From: Methanothrix sp.
Lineage (GTDB): Archaea; Halobacteriota; Methanosarcinia; Methanotrichales; Methanotrichaceae
Assembly: GCA_003162615.1 (NCBI GenBank)
Contig: PMNG01000115.1
Span: forward strand, 1 to 10,449
Direction: 5' to 3'
DNA length: 10,449 nucleotides
Positions within the stretch are counted from its first letter, which is position 1; each line of letters opens with the position of its first letter. This document shows, one piece after another, positions 1 to 5,774 of this stretch. The notes beneath the pieces are model-generated. The model did no database searches. It saw nothing but the letters and a program-made list of their open reading frames with translations, and was not told the origin of the DNA. The position numbers and the translations under genes are program-made.

Positions 1-33
1 CAATCCTTGTTTTCGTGGAACTTCCCAACAGAG
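1..33 (-). CRISPR. Degenerate CRISPR-repeat-like sequence, cut by the window edge
   Basis: The first 19 bases match the repeat-like unit at 924-942 at 18 of 19 positions, sharing CAATCCTTGTTTT followed by TGGA. Archaeal repeats of this class begin GTTTCAATCC on this strand, so the crRNA-sense strand is minus and ends in the ATTGAAAC handle. The four bases GTTT would lie just outside the window. The last third (CTTCCCAACAG) does not match the unit at 920, and no second unit follows at the normal spacing, so this may be the decayed terminal repeat of an array to the left, or an orphan. The assignment rests on similarity within the window and on my memory of repeat classes. Confidence 0.42.
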
Positions 34-130
34 AGGGTCGAATACGACACCAGGGGCAACTAAAATTGGAAGCCAATCCCCCGGCAGAAGCAATTTCGGT
101 GGGCTCCGTATTTCGTCTAATCCTATATAA

Positions 131-687
131 CTATGACATACCCAACCGTTGCTTTATAGCCTGGATATCCTCTTGTACCTGCCTGAACTGGATCGTGAAT
201 CCTGGTTGGATGTCTTCCCTTAGCCCCTTGATCTCTTCGAGGGTCTGAGGAATTGTATCGGTATTTCCTTTTACTGCCTTCAGGTCACTCTTCATCTCTT
301 TTATGTCGCCTTTCATTTCTTTCAGGTCGTTCTTCATCTCTGGTAACAGCCTCGTGTTGTCCCTAATCTCCATGAGGATCGGCACGGCCTTGTTCATCTG
401 AGATGCGGTGTTCAGAGAAGCAAACTGCCACAGGGGCATAACATCGCCGATGTATTCCTCGGATTCTATGTCCTCCACCTCGGCGAGCGGTGGAATCTCT
501 GTCCGGATTGAGTCCGCGAACTTTTTGACTCTCTTTTCATCACCCTCAACCTGGGTTATGACAGCCTCATCATCATTATAAACTTCGAAACCCCGGAGGG
601 CCAGGGGCGCATGGCCAGTTCTGCAAGATAGGGCCTATATCCAACATCATGGACTTTCGGGCCGGTTATCGTGAACCTGAGTTTCAT
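131..687 (-). pseudogene. Acylphosphatase-like domain with coiled-coil tail, frameshifted
   Basis: The gene reads from ATG at 687 to TAG at 131, but in two frames. Residues 1-27 (MKLRFTITGPKVHDVGYRP then YLAELAMR) are in one frame; the rest, starting LALRGFEVYNDDEAVI, is in another. The join lies in a run of four C on the coding strand (604-607) and needs a net two-base loss or one-base gain. The N-terminal 75 or so residues resemble acylphosphatase, which hydrolyses carboxyl-phosphate bonds: VHDVGYR matches the VQGVGFR anion loop with its catalytic Arg (R18 here), and the Asn of VYND (about N37) matches the catalytic Asn. The remaining 100 or so residues are polar and heptad-rich, including three EMKxDLK-type repeats, and probably form a coiled coil. 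Restored length is about 184 residues, roughly twice a normal acylphosphatase. Only the part after 478 can be read without correcting the shift. Whether this is a real pseudogene or a sequence error cannot be decided here. Confidence 0.78.
278..340 (-). repeat. Three tandem 21-base heptad-coding repeats
   Basis: Within the acylphosphatase-like gene, three successive 21-base units encode EMKNDLK, EMKGDIK and EMKSDLK. The seven-residue period with hydrophobic residues at fixed positions is what a coiled coil requires. A partly matching fourth unit (AVKGN) follows. The DNA copies have diverged at third positions, so the repeat is held by protein selection or is old, not a fresh slippage product. 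Confidence 0.75.
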
Positions 688-695
688 CTCTCTAA

Positions 696-720
696 AAGAT
701 AGTTGTCAACTATTTTATAC
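696..720 (-). promoter_or_regulatory. TATA box and overlapping palindrome before the acylphosphatase-like gene
   Basis: On the minus strand GTATAAAATAG (710-720) is a good archaeal TATA box centred about 27 bases before the ATG at 687, which predicts a leaderless or nearly leaderless transcript. Immediately downstream is a perfect inverted repeat, ATAGTTG-T-CAACTAT (699-713), which overlaps the TATA box and occupies the space to the start. A dimeric repressor bound there would block TBP or the polymerase. The operator role is inference. Confidence 0.45.
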
Positions 721-773
721 TTTCCGAGGATCAATGTCAGGCAATCTTAAACCAACTCCGTATCGATGATGGG

Positions 774-805
774 CAAGGTCAAGGACAACTCCATCCTTGA
801 CCTTG
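774..805. repeat. Perfect 12-bp inverted repeat (hairpin) in the intergenic region
   Basis: CAAGGTCAAGGA at 774-785 is exactly complementary to TCCTTGACCTTG at 794-805, with an 8-base loop. No T-run follows on either strand, so it does not look like an ordinary terminator. It lies between the divergent acylphosphatase-like and nitroreductase genes and next to the CRISPR-like units. Each arm also contains an internal direct repeat (CAAGG-TCAAGG). Confidence 0.6.
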
Positions 806-845
806 ATCTAATCAGCTCCAGGGGCTAACTCCTTGATGTGGTAGA

Positions 846-882
846 GTTTCAAGCCCTTGTTTACGGTGGAACCAGCATCTGA
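846..882 (-). CRISPR. Degenerate CRISPR-repeat-like sequence (unit 1)
   Basis: GTTTCAAGCCCTTGTTT followed by GTGGAAC resembles the unit at 920 and the one at the left edge, with an extra C after the GTTTCAA block and several substitutions. Its start lies 74 bases before the next unit, the size of one 37-base repeat plus one 37-base spacer. No unit is found 74 bases further left. On its own the match is weak; the spacing is what supports it. Confidence 0.38.
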
Positions 883-919
883 TTCCGCGTGGGGCGAACA
901 AGAAGGAGTACCTACTGGT

Positions 920-956
920 GTTTCAATCCTTGTTTTCATGGATCTAGATTTCGAAG
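920..956 (-). CRISPR. Best preserved CRISPR-repeat-like sequence (unit 2)
   Basis: This 37-base stretch starts GTTTCAATCCTTGTTTTC and continues ATGGATCT, then ends TTTCGAAG. It closely fits the archaeal repeat class whose crRNA strand ends in ATTGAAAC, which would put crRNA sense on the minus strand. It follows a 37-base spacer-sized interval (883-919) after unit 1. No further unit occurs 74 bases to the right, where the nitroreductase promoter begins. No cas gene is visible in the window. I read it as a remnant of a mini-array or an orphan repeat pair. Confidence 0.5.
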
Positions 957-1006
957 ACTTTGGAGCTGTCCATCTGTTGGCCGAATACGATAAATCTTCT
1001 CAGAAG

Positions 1007-1014
1007 TATTTATT
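1007..1014 (+). promoter_or_regulatory. Probable TATA box of the nitroreductase gene
   Basis: TATTTATT is centred 29 bases before the ATG at 1039, the usual distance for an archaeal gene with almost no leader. There is no Shine-Dalgarno-like sequence before the ATG, in line with a leaderless start. Confidence 0.45.
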
Positions 1015-1038
1015 GCCTCAGCCGACGTTCTACATATC

Positions 1039-1596
1039 ATGGAACTAGATGACTGTATAAAAGGAAGGAGAAGCGTTCGAAGGTTTGAGGATAAACCTGT
1101 TCCTAAAGAAGTTGTCGATGAATTGCTGGAAGCCGGAGTTTCGGCACCTTCAGGCATGAATGCCAAACCTTGGAGATTTGTTGTTATTGAGAACAGAGAT
1201 GTCATCCAAAGATTATCTAAAATGACAAAAGAAGTCTTATTGAAGGGACAATGGCCGGATAATCTCAAAGAATCCTTCAAATCAGAAAGAGATGTGATAT
1301 TTTACGGTGCTCCGTTATTGATTTTGATGTGCGTTCCTAAGAAGGATGAGTGGAGAACGATCAATCTATTGGACTGCGGTCTGGCCGCCGAAAATATTTT
1401 CCTCAAAGCGTACCAGGAAGGCCTCGGTAGTTGCTTTATAGGGTTTGCTAATTTCTTGAACCAGAATCCTAAGCAGCTGGCGGAAGTGGGTGTGCCCGAA
1501 GACCATGAGCTTATCGCTCCAATGATTTTCGGTTATCCTGCAGAGAAACCAGCCCCCAAATCACATGAAATTAAGATTTTAAACTGGATAAAATAG
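1039..1596 (+). CDS. Nitroreductase-family FMN-dependent oxidoreductase
   Basis: This 185-residue protein has the layout of the nitroreductase family, homodimeric cytoplasmic flavoproteins that use NAD(P)H to reduce nitro compounds, quinones or other acceptors. Visible family signatures are the N-terminal RRSVRRFEDKPVP (FMN phosphate-binding arginines, about residues 10-22), SAPSGMNAKPWRFVVI (about 35-50), the central GLGSCFIG segment (about 128-135) and the C-terminal IFGYPAEKP (about 163-171). Length is near the lower end of the usual range, and no [4Fe-4S] ferredoxin domain is fused. The true substrate cannot be read from sequence. The gene has its own TATA-like box and a T6 run after the TAG stop, so it is probably monocistronic and separate from the thiamine genes downstream. 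Many methanogens carry several such paralogues. Confidence 0.9.
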   Translation: MELDDCIKGRRSVRRFEDKPVPKEVVDELLEAGVSAPSGMNAKPWRFVVIENRDVIQRLSKMTKEVLLKGQWPDNLKESFKSERDVIFYGAPLLILMCVPKKDEWRTINLLDCGLAAENIFLKAYQEGLGSCFIGFANFLNQNPKQLAEVGVPEDHELIAPMIFGYPAEKPAPKSHEIKILNWIK

Positions 1597-1631
1597 TCGA
1601 AATTAGGGGCCTCCATAAGACCTTTAGTTAA

Positions 1632-1637
1632 TTTTTT
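1632..1637 (+). terminator. T-run terminator after the nitroreductase gene
   Basis: Six consecutive T residues lie 36 bases after the TAG stop at 1596. Archaeal RNA polymerase terminates at such oligo-T stretches without needing a hairpin. The thiM promoter region follows. Confidence 0.45.
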
Positions 1638-1647
1638 GAATCTAATG

Positions 1648-1660
1648 TGATATGATATCA
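1648..1660. promoter_or_regulatory. Short perfect palindrome upstream of thiM
   Basis: TGATAT-G-ATATCA is a perfect 6+1+6 inverted repeat between the nitroreductase terminator and the thiM start. Its position in the thiM upstream region would suit a dimeric regulator, but it lies about 100 bases before the predicted TATA box, so the link is weak. Confidence 0.2.
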
Positions 1661-1758
1661 GTCCCGATTTCTGCTTTCACAATAGCCTGCCTTGATCCAC
1701 AGTTATAGTGTCACTGGCAGCAAGCCTTATCTATCAATTAACCGGTATCGACTTAGAG

Positions 1759-1767
1759 AAATAAATA
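1759..1767 (+). promoter_or_regulatory. Probable TATA box of thiM-thiE
   Basis: AAATAAATA is centred about 25 bases before the GTG at 1788, so transcription would begin at or next to that codon. This helps choose GTG 1788 over the longer open frame. A GAGGT at 1778-1782 could serve as a ribosome site if transcription starts further upstream. Confidence 0.4.
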
Positions 1768-1787
1768 CGGTAAGGTTGAGGTCACCA

Positions 1788-2582
1788 GTGTCGATTAATG
1801 CTTCAGATTTGCTAGAAAAAGTCAGAGCACAAAAGCCTGTAATTCACCACCTGACAAACTGGGTAACCATTTACGACTGCGCCAACATCGTTAAAGTGTT
1901 CGGGGCATCTCCTGTCATGGCACATGCTAAGGAAGAGGTCGCCGACATGGCGAGCATAGCTTCAGCCCTGGTCCTTAACATCGGCACGCTTACACCCGAT
2001 TTTGTCGACGCTATGAAGCTGGCGGCCATTGCTGCAAACAGGAAGGATATCCCTGTAATTCTCGACGTCTGCGGTGCAGGCGCAACGAAACTCCGCGACG
2101 ATGCGTGTTTCGAAATTTTGGATAGTGTGAAAGTGAACATCATCAAAGGTAATGCCTCTGAGATAGCGAGAATTGCAGGTGAAAATGTCCAAACAAAAGG
2201 AGTCGATGCTGCTGCAGTCGAAAAGGACCTCCGGGAAGTTGCTGCTTCGCTAGCGAAGAGAAGGAGCTGCACCGTGGTCATTACCGGCAAAGAGGACATC
2301 GTGGCGGATGAAAGCAGGGTGGTGCGGGTGAAAAACGGTCATACGATGATGGCAGATATCGTCGGGACAGGATGCATGGCGTCATCTGTGATAGGGACGT
2401 TTGCCGCCGTCGAGAAGGATTTAGTCAGCGCTTCGGTCGCCGGCCTTGTCTGCTTCGAGATCGCAGCCGAGATAGCTGCGCGGGATGCCAAAGGTCCAGG
2501 CACCTTTAAGGAGAGTTTGTACGATTCGGTGTACAGCCTGGACTCAGAAACAATAAACCGAATGCAGAGGATCGAAGATTGA
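1788..2582 (+). CDS. thiM: Hydroxyethylthiazole kinase
   Basis: ThiM phosphorylates 4-methyl-5-(2-hydroxyethyl)thiazole with ATP, salvaging the thiazole half of thiamine in the cytoplasm. From GTG 1788 the protein has 264 residues, the normal ThiM length. Family motifs in order are HHLTNWVTIYDCAN (about residues 20-33), GASPVMAHAKEE (about 39-50), DVCGAGATKLR (about 93-103), KGNASE (about 120-125) and the anion-hole/active-site IVGTGCM with Cys at about 196. The open frame extends 32 codons further left, but those residues (basic, no conserved motif) are not part of the family, and both a TATA box at the right distance and a GAGGT favour 1788. Its stop overlaps the thiE start by four bases, so the two are an operon with likely translational coupling. 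No TPP-riboswitch elements are apparent upstream. Confidence 0.92.
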   Translation: MSINASDLLEKVRAQKPVIHHLTNWVTIYDCANIVKVFGASPVMAHAKEEVADMASIASALVLNIGTLTPDFVDAMKLAAIAANRKDIPVILDVCGAGATKLRDDACFEILDSVKVNIIKGNASEIARIAGENVQTKGVDAAAVEKDLREVAASLAKRRSCTVVITGKEDIVADESRVVRVKNGHTMMADIVGTGCMASSVIGTFAAVEKDLVSASVAGLVCFEIAAEIAARDAKGPGTFKESLYDSVYSLDSETINRMQRIED

Positions 2583-3187
2583 AGGGCTACTATTTCATAA
2601 CCGACTCCAGCCTCTCCCGCTCGGGTAACATCAGTGATGTGAAGCAGGCCGAGGCCTGCAGTGTGTGTGCCGTGCAGTACAGGAACAAGAAGGCCGAAAC
2701 CAGAGAAATGTACGAAGAAGCAGTCAAGCTCAGGGAAATATGCCGCAATACGCCATTCTTGATAAACGATCGGATCGACATCGCTCTGGCCGTAGACGCC
2801 GATGGTGTCCACCTTGGGCAATCTGATATGCCGTACAGTGCAGCCAGGAAGTTGCTGGGCCCAGAGAAGATAATCGGCATAACCGTCCACAATCTCGCGG
2901 AAGCGCTGGATGCTCAACGTTCGGGTGCTGACTATCTGGGAGTTTCGCCGATTTTCCAGACCGCTACGAAACACGATGCTGGAAAACCGGCGGGCATTGC
3001 CCTGATCGAAGAGATTCGAGCCAGGGTTGACATTCCATTGATTGCTATAGGTGGCATAAATCTTGCTAATGCGCCCGAGGTCGTCAGTGCTGGAGCAGAT
3101 GGGTTGTGCGCAATATCGGCAGTTGTGGCTAAAAAAGACGTGGGCAGAGAGATCGAAAGGTTCCAGGAATTGTTCAGGGCTCTTTGA
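2579..3187 (+). CDS. thiE: Thiamine phosphate synthase
   Basis: ThiE joins HMP pyrophosphate to hydroxyethylthiazole phosphate, the product of ThiM, to give thiamine monophosphate. The 202-residue protein is a complete TIM-barrel ThiE. Motifs are YYFITD at the first strand, QYRNK (about 34-38, pyrophosphate-binding region), FLINDRIDIALAVDADGVH followed by LGQSDMP (about 60-85), GITVHN (about 100-105), YLGVSPIFQTATK (about 119-131), IPLIAIGGI (about 153-161) and GADGLCAISAV near the C-terminus. The start is a TTG that overlaps the thiM TGA (sequence ATTGA), the arrangement expected for translation by re-initiation. No thiD or thiC lies nearby, so the HMP half must come from elsewhere in the genome or from salvage. 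Confidence 0.93.
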   Translation: MKGYYFITDSSLSRSGNISDVKQAEACSVCAVQYRNKKAETREMYEEAVKLREICRNTPFLINDRIDIALAVDADGVHLGQSDMPYSAARKLLGPEKIIGITVHNLAEALDAQRSGADYLGVSPIFQTATKHDAGKPAGIALIEEIRARVDIPLIAIGGINLANAPEVVSAGADGLCAISAVVAKKDVGREIERFQELFRAL

Positions 3188-3209
3188 ACGGCTGGACATG
3201 GACTACCGG

Positions 3210-3529
3210 TCATGAGATCGAATCGATCAGATCGGGCAGCATTTTCCGGGCTCTGTCGAGTTTTCCTTGACTATTCCATATAGATACTTGGACAAATACA
3301 TCCCTATCATCGAAAATGTAAGCCGGGCCCTTTTTCTTTAGGTCCCAAGCTCATTGCCTTCAACGTCCCTGAGGGTGAATTTTGTTGCCTTTGTAGCCAG
3401 AAATATCTTCCTCCAGTTATCCAGTAATCGCAATCCTTTCTGGGCACTAATATTTTGATAACTCGGTCTTCTGCTCAATTGCTGCCCTAGAATTGGATTA
3501 GTTTTCTGGCTTTCGTAGAAATTATCCAG
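3210..3529 (-). pseudogene. Degenerate 3' remnant of an unknown minus-strand gene
   Basis: The gap between thiE and the amidotransferase gene has no intact gene, but the minus strand reads as coding in two overlapping frames. From 3529 to 3341 one frame is open for 63 codons (it includes LRLLDNWRKIFLATKATKF and TLRDVEGNELGT) and ends at TAA 3338-3340. From 3350 to 3210 the next frame is open and ends at TGA (it includes KKKGPAYIFDDRDVFVQVS and KLDRARKMLPDLIDSIS). The shift point is at 3340-3350, next to an A5 run. There is no convincing start codon: the first frame is closed by a TAA at 3530-3532. The composition looks like the C-terminal 100 or so residues of a soluble protein. I do not recognise the family, and chance open frames are possible. 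Confidence 0.35.
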
Positions 3530-3592
3530 TTAAAATGTTAAGGATTGCGACTGAGAAAGAGCGACTTAGTCTTCTGTTCCGATAAATGACAG

Positions 3593-3598
3593 AAAAAA
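3593..3598 (-). terminator. T-run terminator after the amidotransferase gene
   Basis: On the minus strand, TATTTTTTCTG lies 25 bases after the TAA stop of the amidotransferase-like gene. A T6 run at this place fits archaeal intrinsic termination. Confidence 0.45.
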
Positions 3599-3622
3599 TA
3601 TCAGTATGCTTAATCACTTATC

Positions 3623-4318
3623 TTAACCAAACTCTTTCTCCATAGTGTCCAGAAAAAGAGCCATCAGCCTGTTAGTCTCCTGGAACCTATCAACATGAGA
3701 TAAAATCTCTTCTTGGCTCTGTATGTACTTCCCATCCACCAGCTCGTTGCTGCAGTTCTCGATCAGATGGTCGACGCTGTCCATGGATGACTCTAGATGG
3801 AACTGAAGGCCGATAGCTTTTCCAAGCGCGAAGGCCTGGTTGGCGCAACTTTCGCTCTCTGCTGCCCGAAGGGCCTGAGGCGGTATCTCGAAGGTGTCCC
3901 CATGCCAGTGGAAAGCCATGAACGTATTGGGCAGGACGCTGAAGATCCGAGACTTTTGGCCTTCCGGAGTTAGCTTAACAGGATGCCAGCCAATCTCCTT
4001 ATACAAGTTCCTTCGGACCTTGCCGCCCAGGACGTCGGCTATAAGCTGACCACCCAGACAGATACCTAGGACAATCTTGTTGCTGGCAATAGCATCCCGA
4101 ATGAACCTCTTCTCCCTTGCCAGCCAGGGGTACTTACTTTCTTCGTATATGTTCATGGGCCCGCCCATGATCACTAGCCAGTCGAACTCGTCAATTCCAG
4201 GAAGCTCCTGACCATCAAAGAGAAGGGGTCTGGATAATTCGTGGCCGCGATCTTCGGCCCAGTTCTCGATTCTGGCCAGATTCTCAAAGGGCACGTGCTG
4301 GAGATAATGCAACCTCAT
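3623..4318 (-). CDS. Class I glutamine amidotransferase-like protein (GuaA N-domain type)
   Basis: The 231-residue protein is a free-standing class I (triad) glutamine amidotransferase domain, which hydrolyses glutamine to supply ammonia. The nucleophile elbow GICLGGQ carries Cys 87, and LQFHLE carries the His 174 and Glu 176 of the triad. IMGGPMNIYEE (about 50-60) is the oxyanion-hole loop, and FHWHGDTFEIP (about 136-146) is typical of the GMP-synthase-like single-domain group. No synthetase domain is fused, and none lies next to it, so the acceptor is unknown. Relatives annotated as GMP synthase subunit are common misassignments, because archaeal GuaAA is shorter. It has a TATA-like box before it, and it may also receive read-through from the nifB-like gene 53 bases upstream on the same strand. 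Confidence 0.88.
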   Translation of the reverse strand: MRLHYLQHVPFENLARIENWAEDRGHELSRPLLFDGQELPGIDEFDWLVIMGGPMNIYEESKYPWLAREKRFIRDAIASNKIVLGICLGGQLIADVLGGKVRRNLYKEIGWHPVKLTPEGQKSRIFSVLPNTFMAFHWHGDTFEIPPQALRAAESESCANQAFALGKAIGLQFHLESSMDSVDHLIENCSNELVDGKYIQSQEEILSHVDRFQETNRLMALFLDTMEKEFG

Positions 4319-4353
4319 ATCTTATCTTTCCAAAATCAAGAAATTGTCTGGCT

Positions 4354-4366
4354 AAATTATATAAAA
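4354..4366 (-). promoter_or_regulatory. TATA-like box / T-rich end between nifB and the amidotransferase gene
   Basis: Minus-strand TTTTATATAATTT lies 36-48 bases before the ATG of the amidotransferase-like gene and directly after the nifB-like TAA. It could be the TATA box of the downstream gene (leader about 15 bases). Together with the preceding T5 it could also end nifB transcription. Both roles may be true. Confidence 0.4.
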
Positions 4367-4371
4367 ATATT

Positions 4372-5283
4372 TTAAGCAGCCTGCTCCTTCGTCCTGCTCT
4401 GGAACTCCTGCTGCACATCGCAGCCGAGTCGGCCGATGGCGTCAGAGCGGCACTGCCTGCAGTGTTTCATCTGCTTGATGATCTTGCCCAGCTCCTCCTG
4501 GATCTTCCTCTTCTCCTCCGGCGATGGAGGCGTGATGTTAGCGAACTTGTACTGAGGAATCAAGGGCATGACGTTGTGGATGAAGACTCCCATGTCCTTG
4601 ATCTTACGGGCGACGTCGAAGACATGTTTGTCGGTTATGCCTGGGATCAGGACAGTGTTCACCTTGACGATCTTCTTGAGCTTCAGGGCTTCTTCTATGC
4701 CCTTGAGCTGGTGGTCCAATAAAAGTGTAGCTGCCTCGAGGCCTTCGTATTTTTTCCCGTTGTAGGTGACGTAGTCGTAGATCTCCTTACCGATCTCAGG
4801 GTCCACCGCGTTCATAGTCACGGTTATGTTGCAGACGCCCAAGCGATCCAGCTCCTGGATCTTGTCGGGAAGAAGCAAGCCGTTGGTGCTTATGCATAGA
4901 ATTAAGTGAGGGTACTTTTCTCCGACCAGACGTAAGGTTTCGAAGGTCTCCTCATTAGCCAGCGGCTCTCCGGGTCCTGCCACAGCAACCACTTTGATAT
5001 AATGGTAATTTGCCAGGACCTCATCAACCCTTGCCAGGGCCTCCTGGGGCTTGAGGACCTGGCTTGTTACTCCCGGCCTGGACTCGTTGACGCAATCGAA
5101 GCTGCGCACGCAGTACTTACACTGAATGTTGCACTTGGGAGCAACAGCCAGGTGCATTCTGCCGAAGGCGTGGCATGCCTTCTCGGAAAAGCAGGGATGC
5201 TGCTGAATCCTTCTCAGTTGATCGGCATCAAAGGGAACTTCCCTTCCGCCAACGTTTGCAACAGGAAACGTCTCTTCGCTCAT
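4372..5283 (-). CDS. nifB: NifB, radical SAM FeMo-cofactor precursor synthase (short form)
   Basis: NifB is a radical SAM enzyme that inserts a carbide and fuses two [4Fe-4S] clusters into NifB-co, the 8Fe core of nitrogenase cofactors. The 303-residue protein has the radical SAM motif CNIQCKYC (Cys 51, 55, 58) followed at once by the NifB signature SFDCVNESRPGVTS. Other NifB hallmarks are HPCFSEKACHAFGRMHLAV (residues 29-47), the AGPGEPLAN loop (about 102-110), STNG (132-135) and the C-terminal CRQCRSDAIGRLG (275-287). It lacks the NifX-like domain of bacterial NifB, as is usual in methanogens. The C-terminal motif reads LGCD, where I would expect LGED, giving an additional Cys 288. ATG 5283 is preceded by GTGGAG about 9 bases upstream. 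No nifHDKEN gene is in the window, so a role in nitrogen fixation cannot be inferred from context. Confidence 0.93.
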   Translation of the reverse strand: MSEETFPVANVGGREVPFDADQLRRIQQHPCFSEKACHAFGRMHLAVAPKCNIQCKYCVRSFDCVNESRPGVTSQVLKPQEALARVDEVLANYHYIKVVAVAGPGEPLANEETFETLRLVGEKYPHLILCISTNGLLLPDKIQELDRLGVCNITVTMNAVDPEIGKEIYDYVTYNGKKYEGLEAATLLLDHQLKGIEEALKLKKIVKVNTVLIPGITDKHVFDVARKIKDMGVFIHNVMPLIPQYKFANITPPSPEEKRKIQEELGKIIKQMKHCRQCRSDAIGRLGCDVQQEFQSRTKEQAA

Positions 5284-5447
5284 ATTTCAAAACTCCACAG
5301 CTTGATTGGTATATTGCTCAAGATGCCTAAAAGATTTGCGTCTCAGACCGGAGTAATAAAATGAAGGAGATAAAATAAAAACAATACGGGCCAAAAATGG
5401 TATGTGAAGCATGGAACTGCAGTCCAAGTAGGTTTAGTCCTTCGCCC

Positions 5448-5459
5448 AAAATTACTTAT
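5448..5459 (+). promoter_or_regulatory. Probable TATA box of srp19
   Basis: AAATTACTTAT is centred about 29 bases before the ATG at 5484. Its position supports 5484, not the upstream GTG/ATG codons, as the real start, with a very short leader. Confidence 0.35.
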
Positions 5460-5483
5460 CAAATGTTGGTGCACCTTACATCG

Positions 5484-5774
5484 ATGCCTGAAAAGAGAGA
5501 TACAATCGTGATCTGGCCGATCTATTTCGATTCCACAAAAACCCGGAGCGAAGGAAGGATGGTCTCGGTCGAAGATTCGGTGCCAAGCCCTAATGTTGAC
5601 GATGTAATAGCAGCCACCTTGAAGGCTGGTATCAAGCCAGAGATAGAGCGGGAGAAGAAGCACCCAAGCACATGGCAAGCGAGTTCGGGAAGGATACTGG
5701 TGCCTAAGAGCGAACATAAGACAGTTATATTGAAGAAAATCGCCAAATCTCTAAAAGCAAAGGGCAGGAGCTAA
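5484..5774 (+). CDS. srp19: Signal recognition particle protein SRP19
   Basis: SRP19 binds the tips of helices 6 and 8 of archaeal 7S RNA and prepares the site for SRP54, so it acts in co-translational targeting of membrane and secreted proteins. From ATG 5484 the protein has 96 residues, a normal archaeal length. The family core is clear: VIWPIYFDSTKTRSEGRMV near the N-terminus, the AVPSPN-like VPSPNVDDVIAA, a middle segment with HPSTW, then RILVPKS and a basic C-terminus (LKKIAKSLKAKGR). The frame stays open for 29 codons further upstream, but that part has no SRP19 similarity and a TATA-like box sits there. The gene starts the plus-strand run of five genes but has about 200 bases before its next neighbour, so it is probably transcribed alone. 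Confidence 0.93.
   Translation: MPEKRDTIVIWPIYFDSTKTRSEGRMVSVEDSVPSPNVDDVIAATLKAGIKPEIEREKKHPSTWQASSGRILVPKSEHKTVILKKIAKSLKAKGRS

Noticed and set aside
1..133. Pyrrolysine read-through: the frame of the acylphosphatase-like gene stays open for more than 40 codons after its TAG
   Set aside because: The extension runs into the CRISPR-like unit, has no conserved character, and TAG is a normal stop for several genes here. An open frame of that length is not rare by chance.
1597..1787. A TPP riboswitch upstream of thiM
   Set aside because: The conserved CUGAGA and related core elements are not seen, and the predicted transcript has almost no leader.
1871..2299. A 142-codon minus-strand frame inside thiM
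   Set aside because: It is antisense to the conserved kinase motifs and its Ser/Ala-rich translation is typical of a shadow frame.
2339..3199. A 286-codon open frame on the minus strand opposite thiM and thiE
   Set aside because: It lies wholly across two unmistakable plus-strand genes, has no recognisable domain, and is the usual mirror of codon bias in the real frames.
5397..5483. An extended N-terminus for SRP19 starting at 5397
   Set aside because: The additional 29 residues have no SRP19 similarity, and a TATA-like box lies within this stretch at the right distance from ATG 5484.
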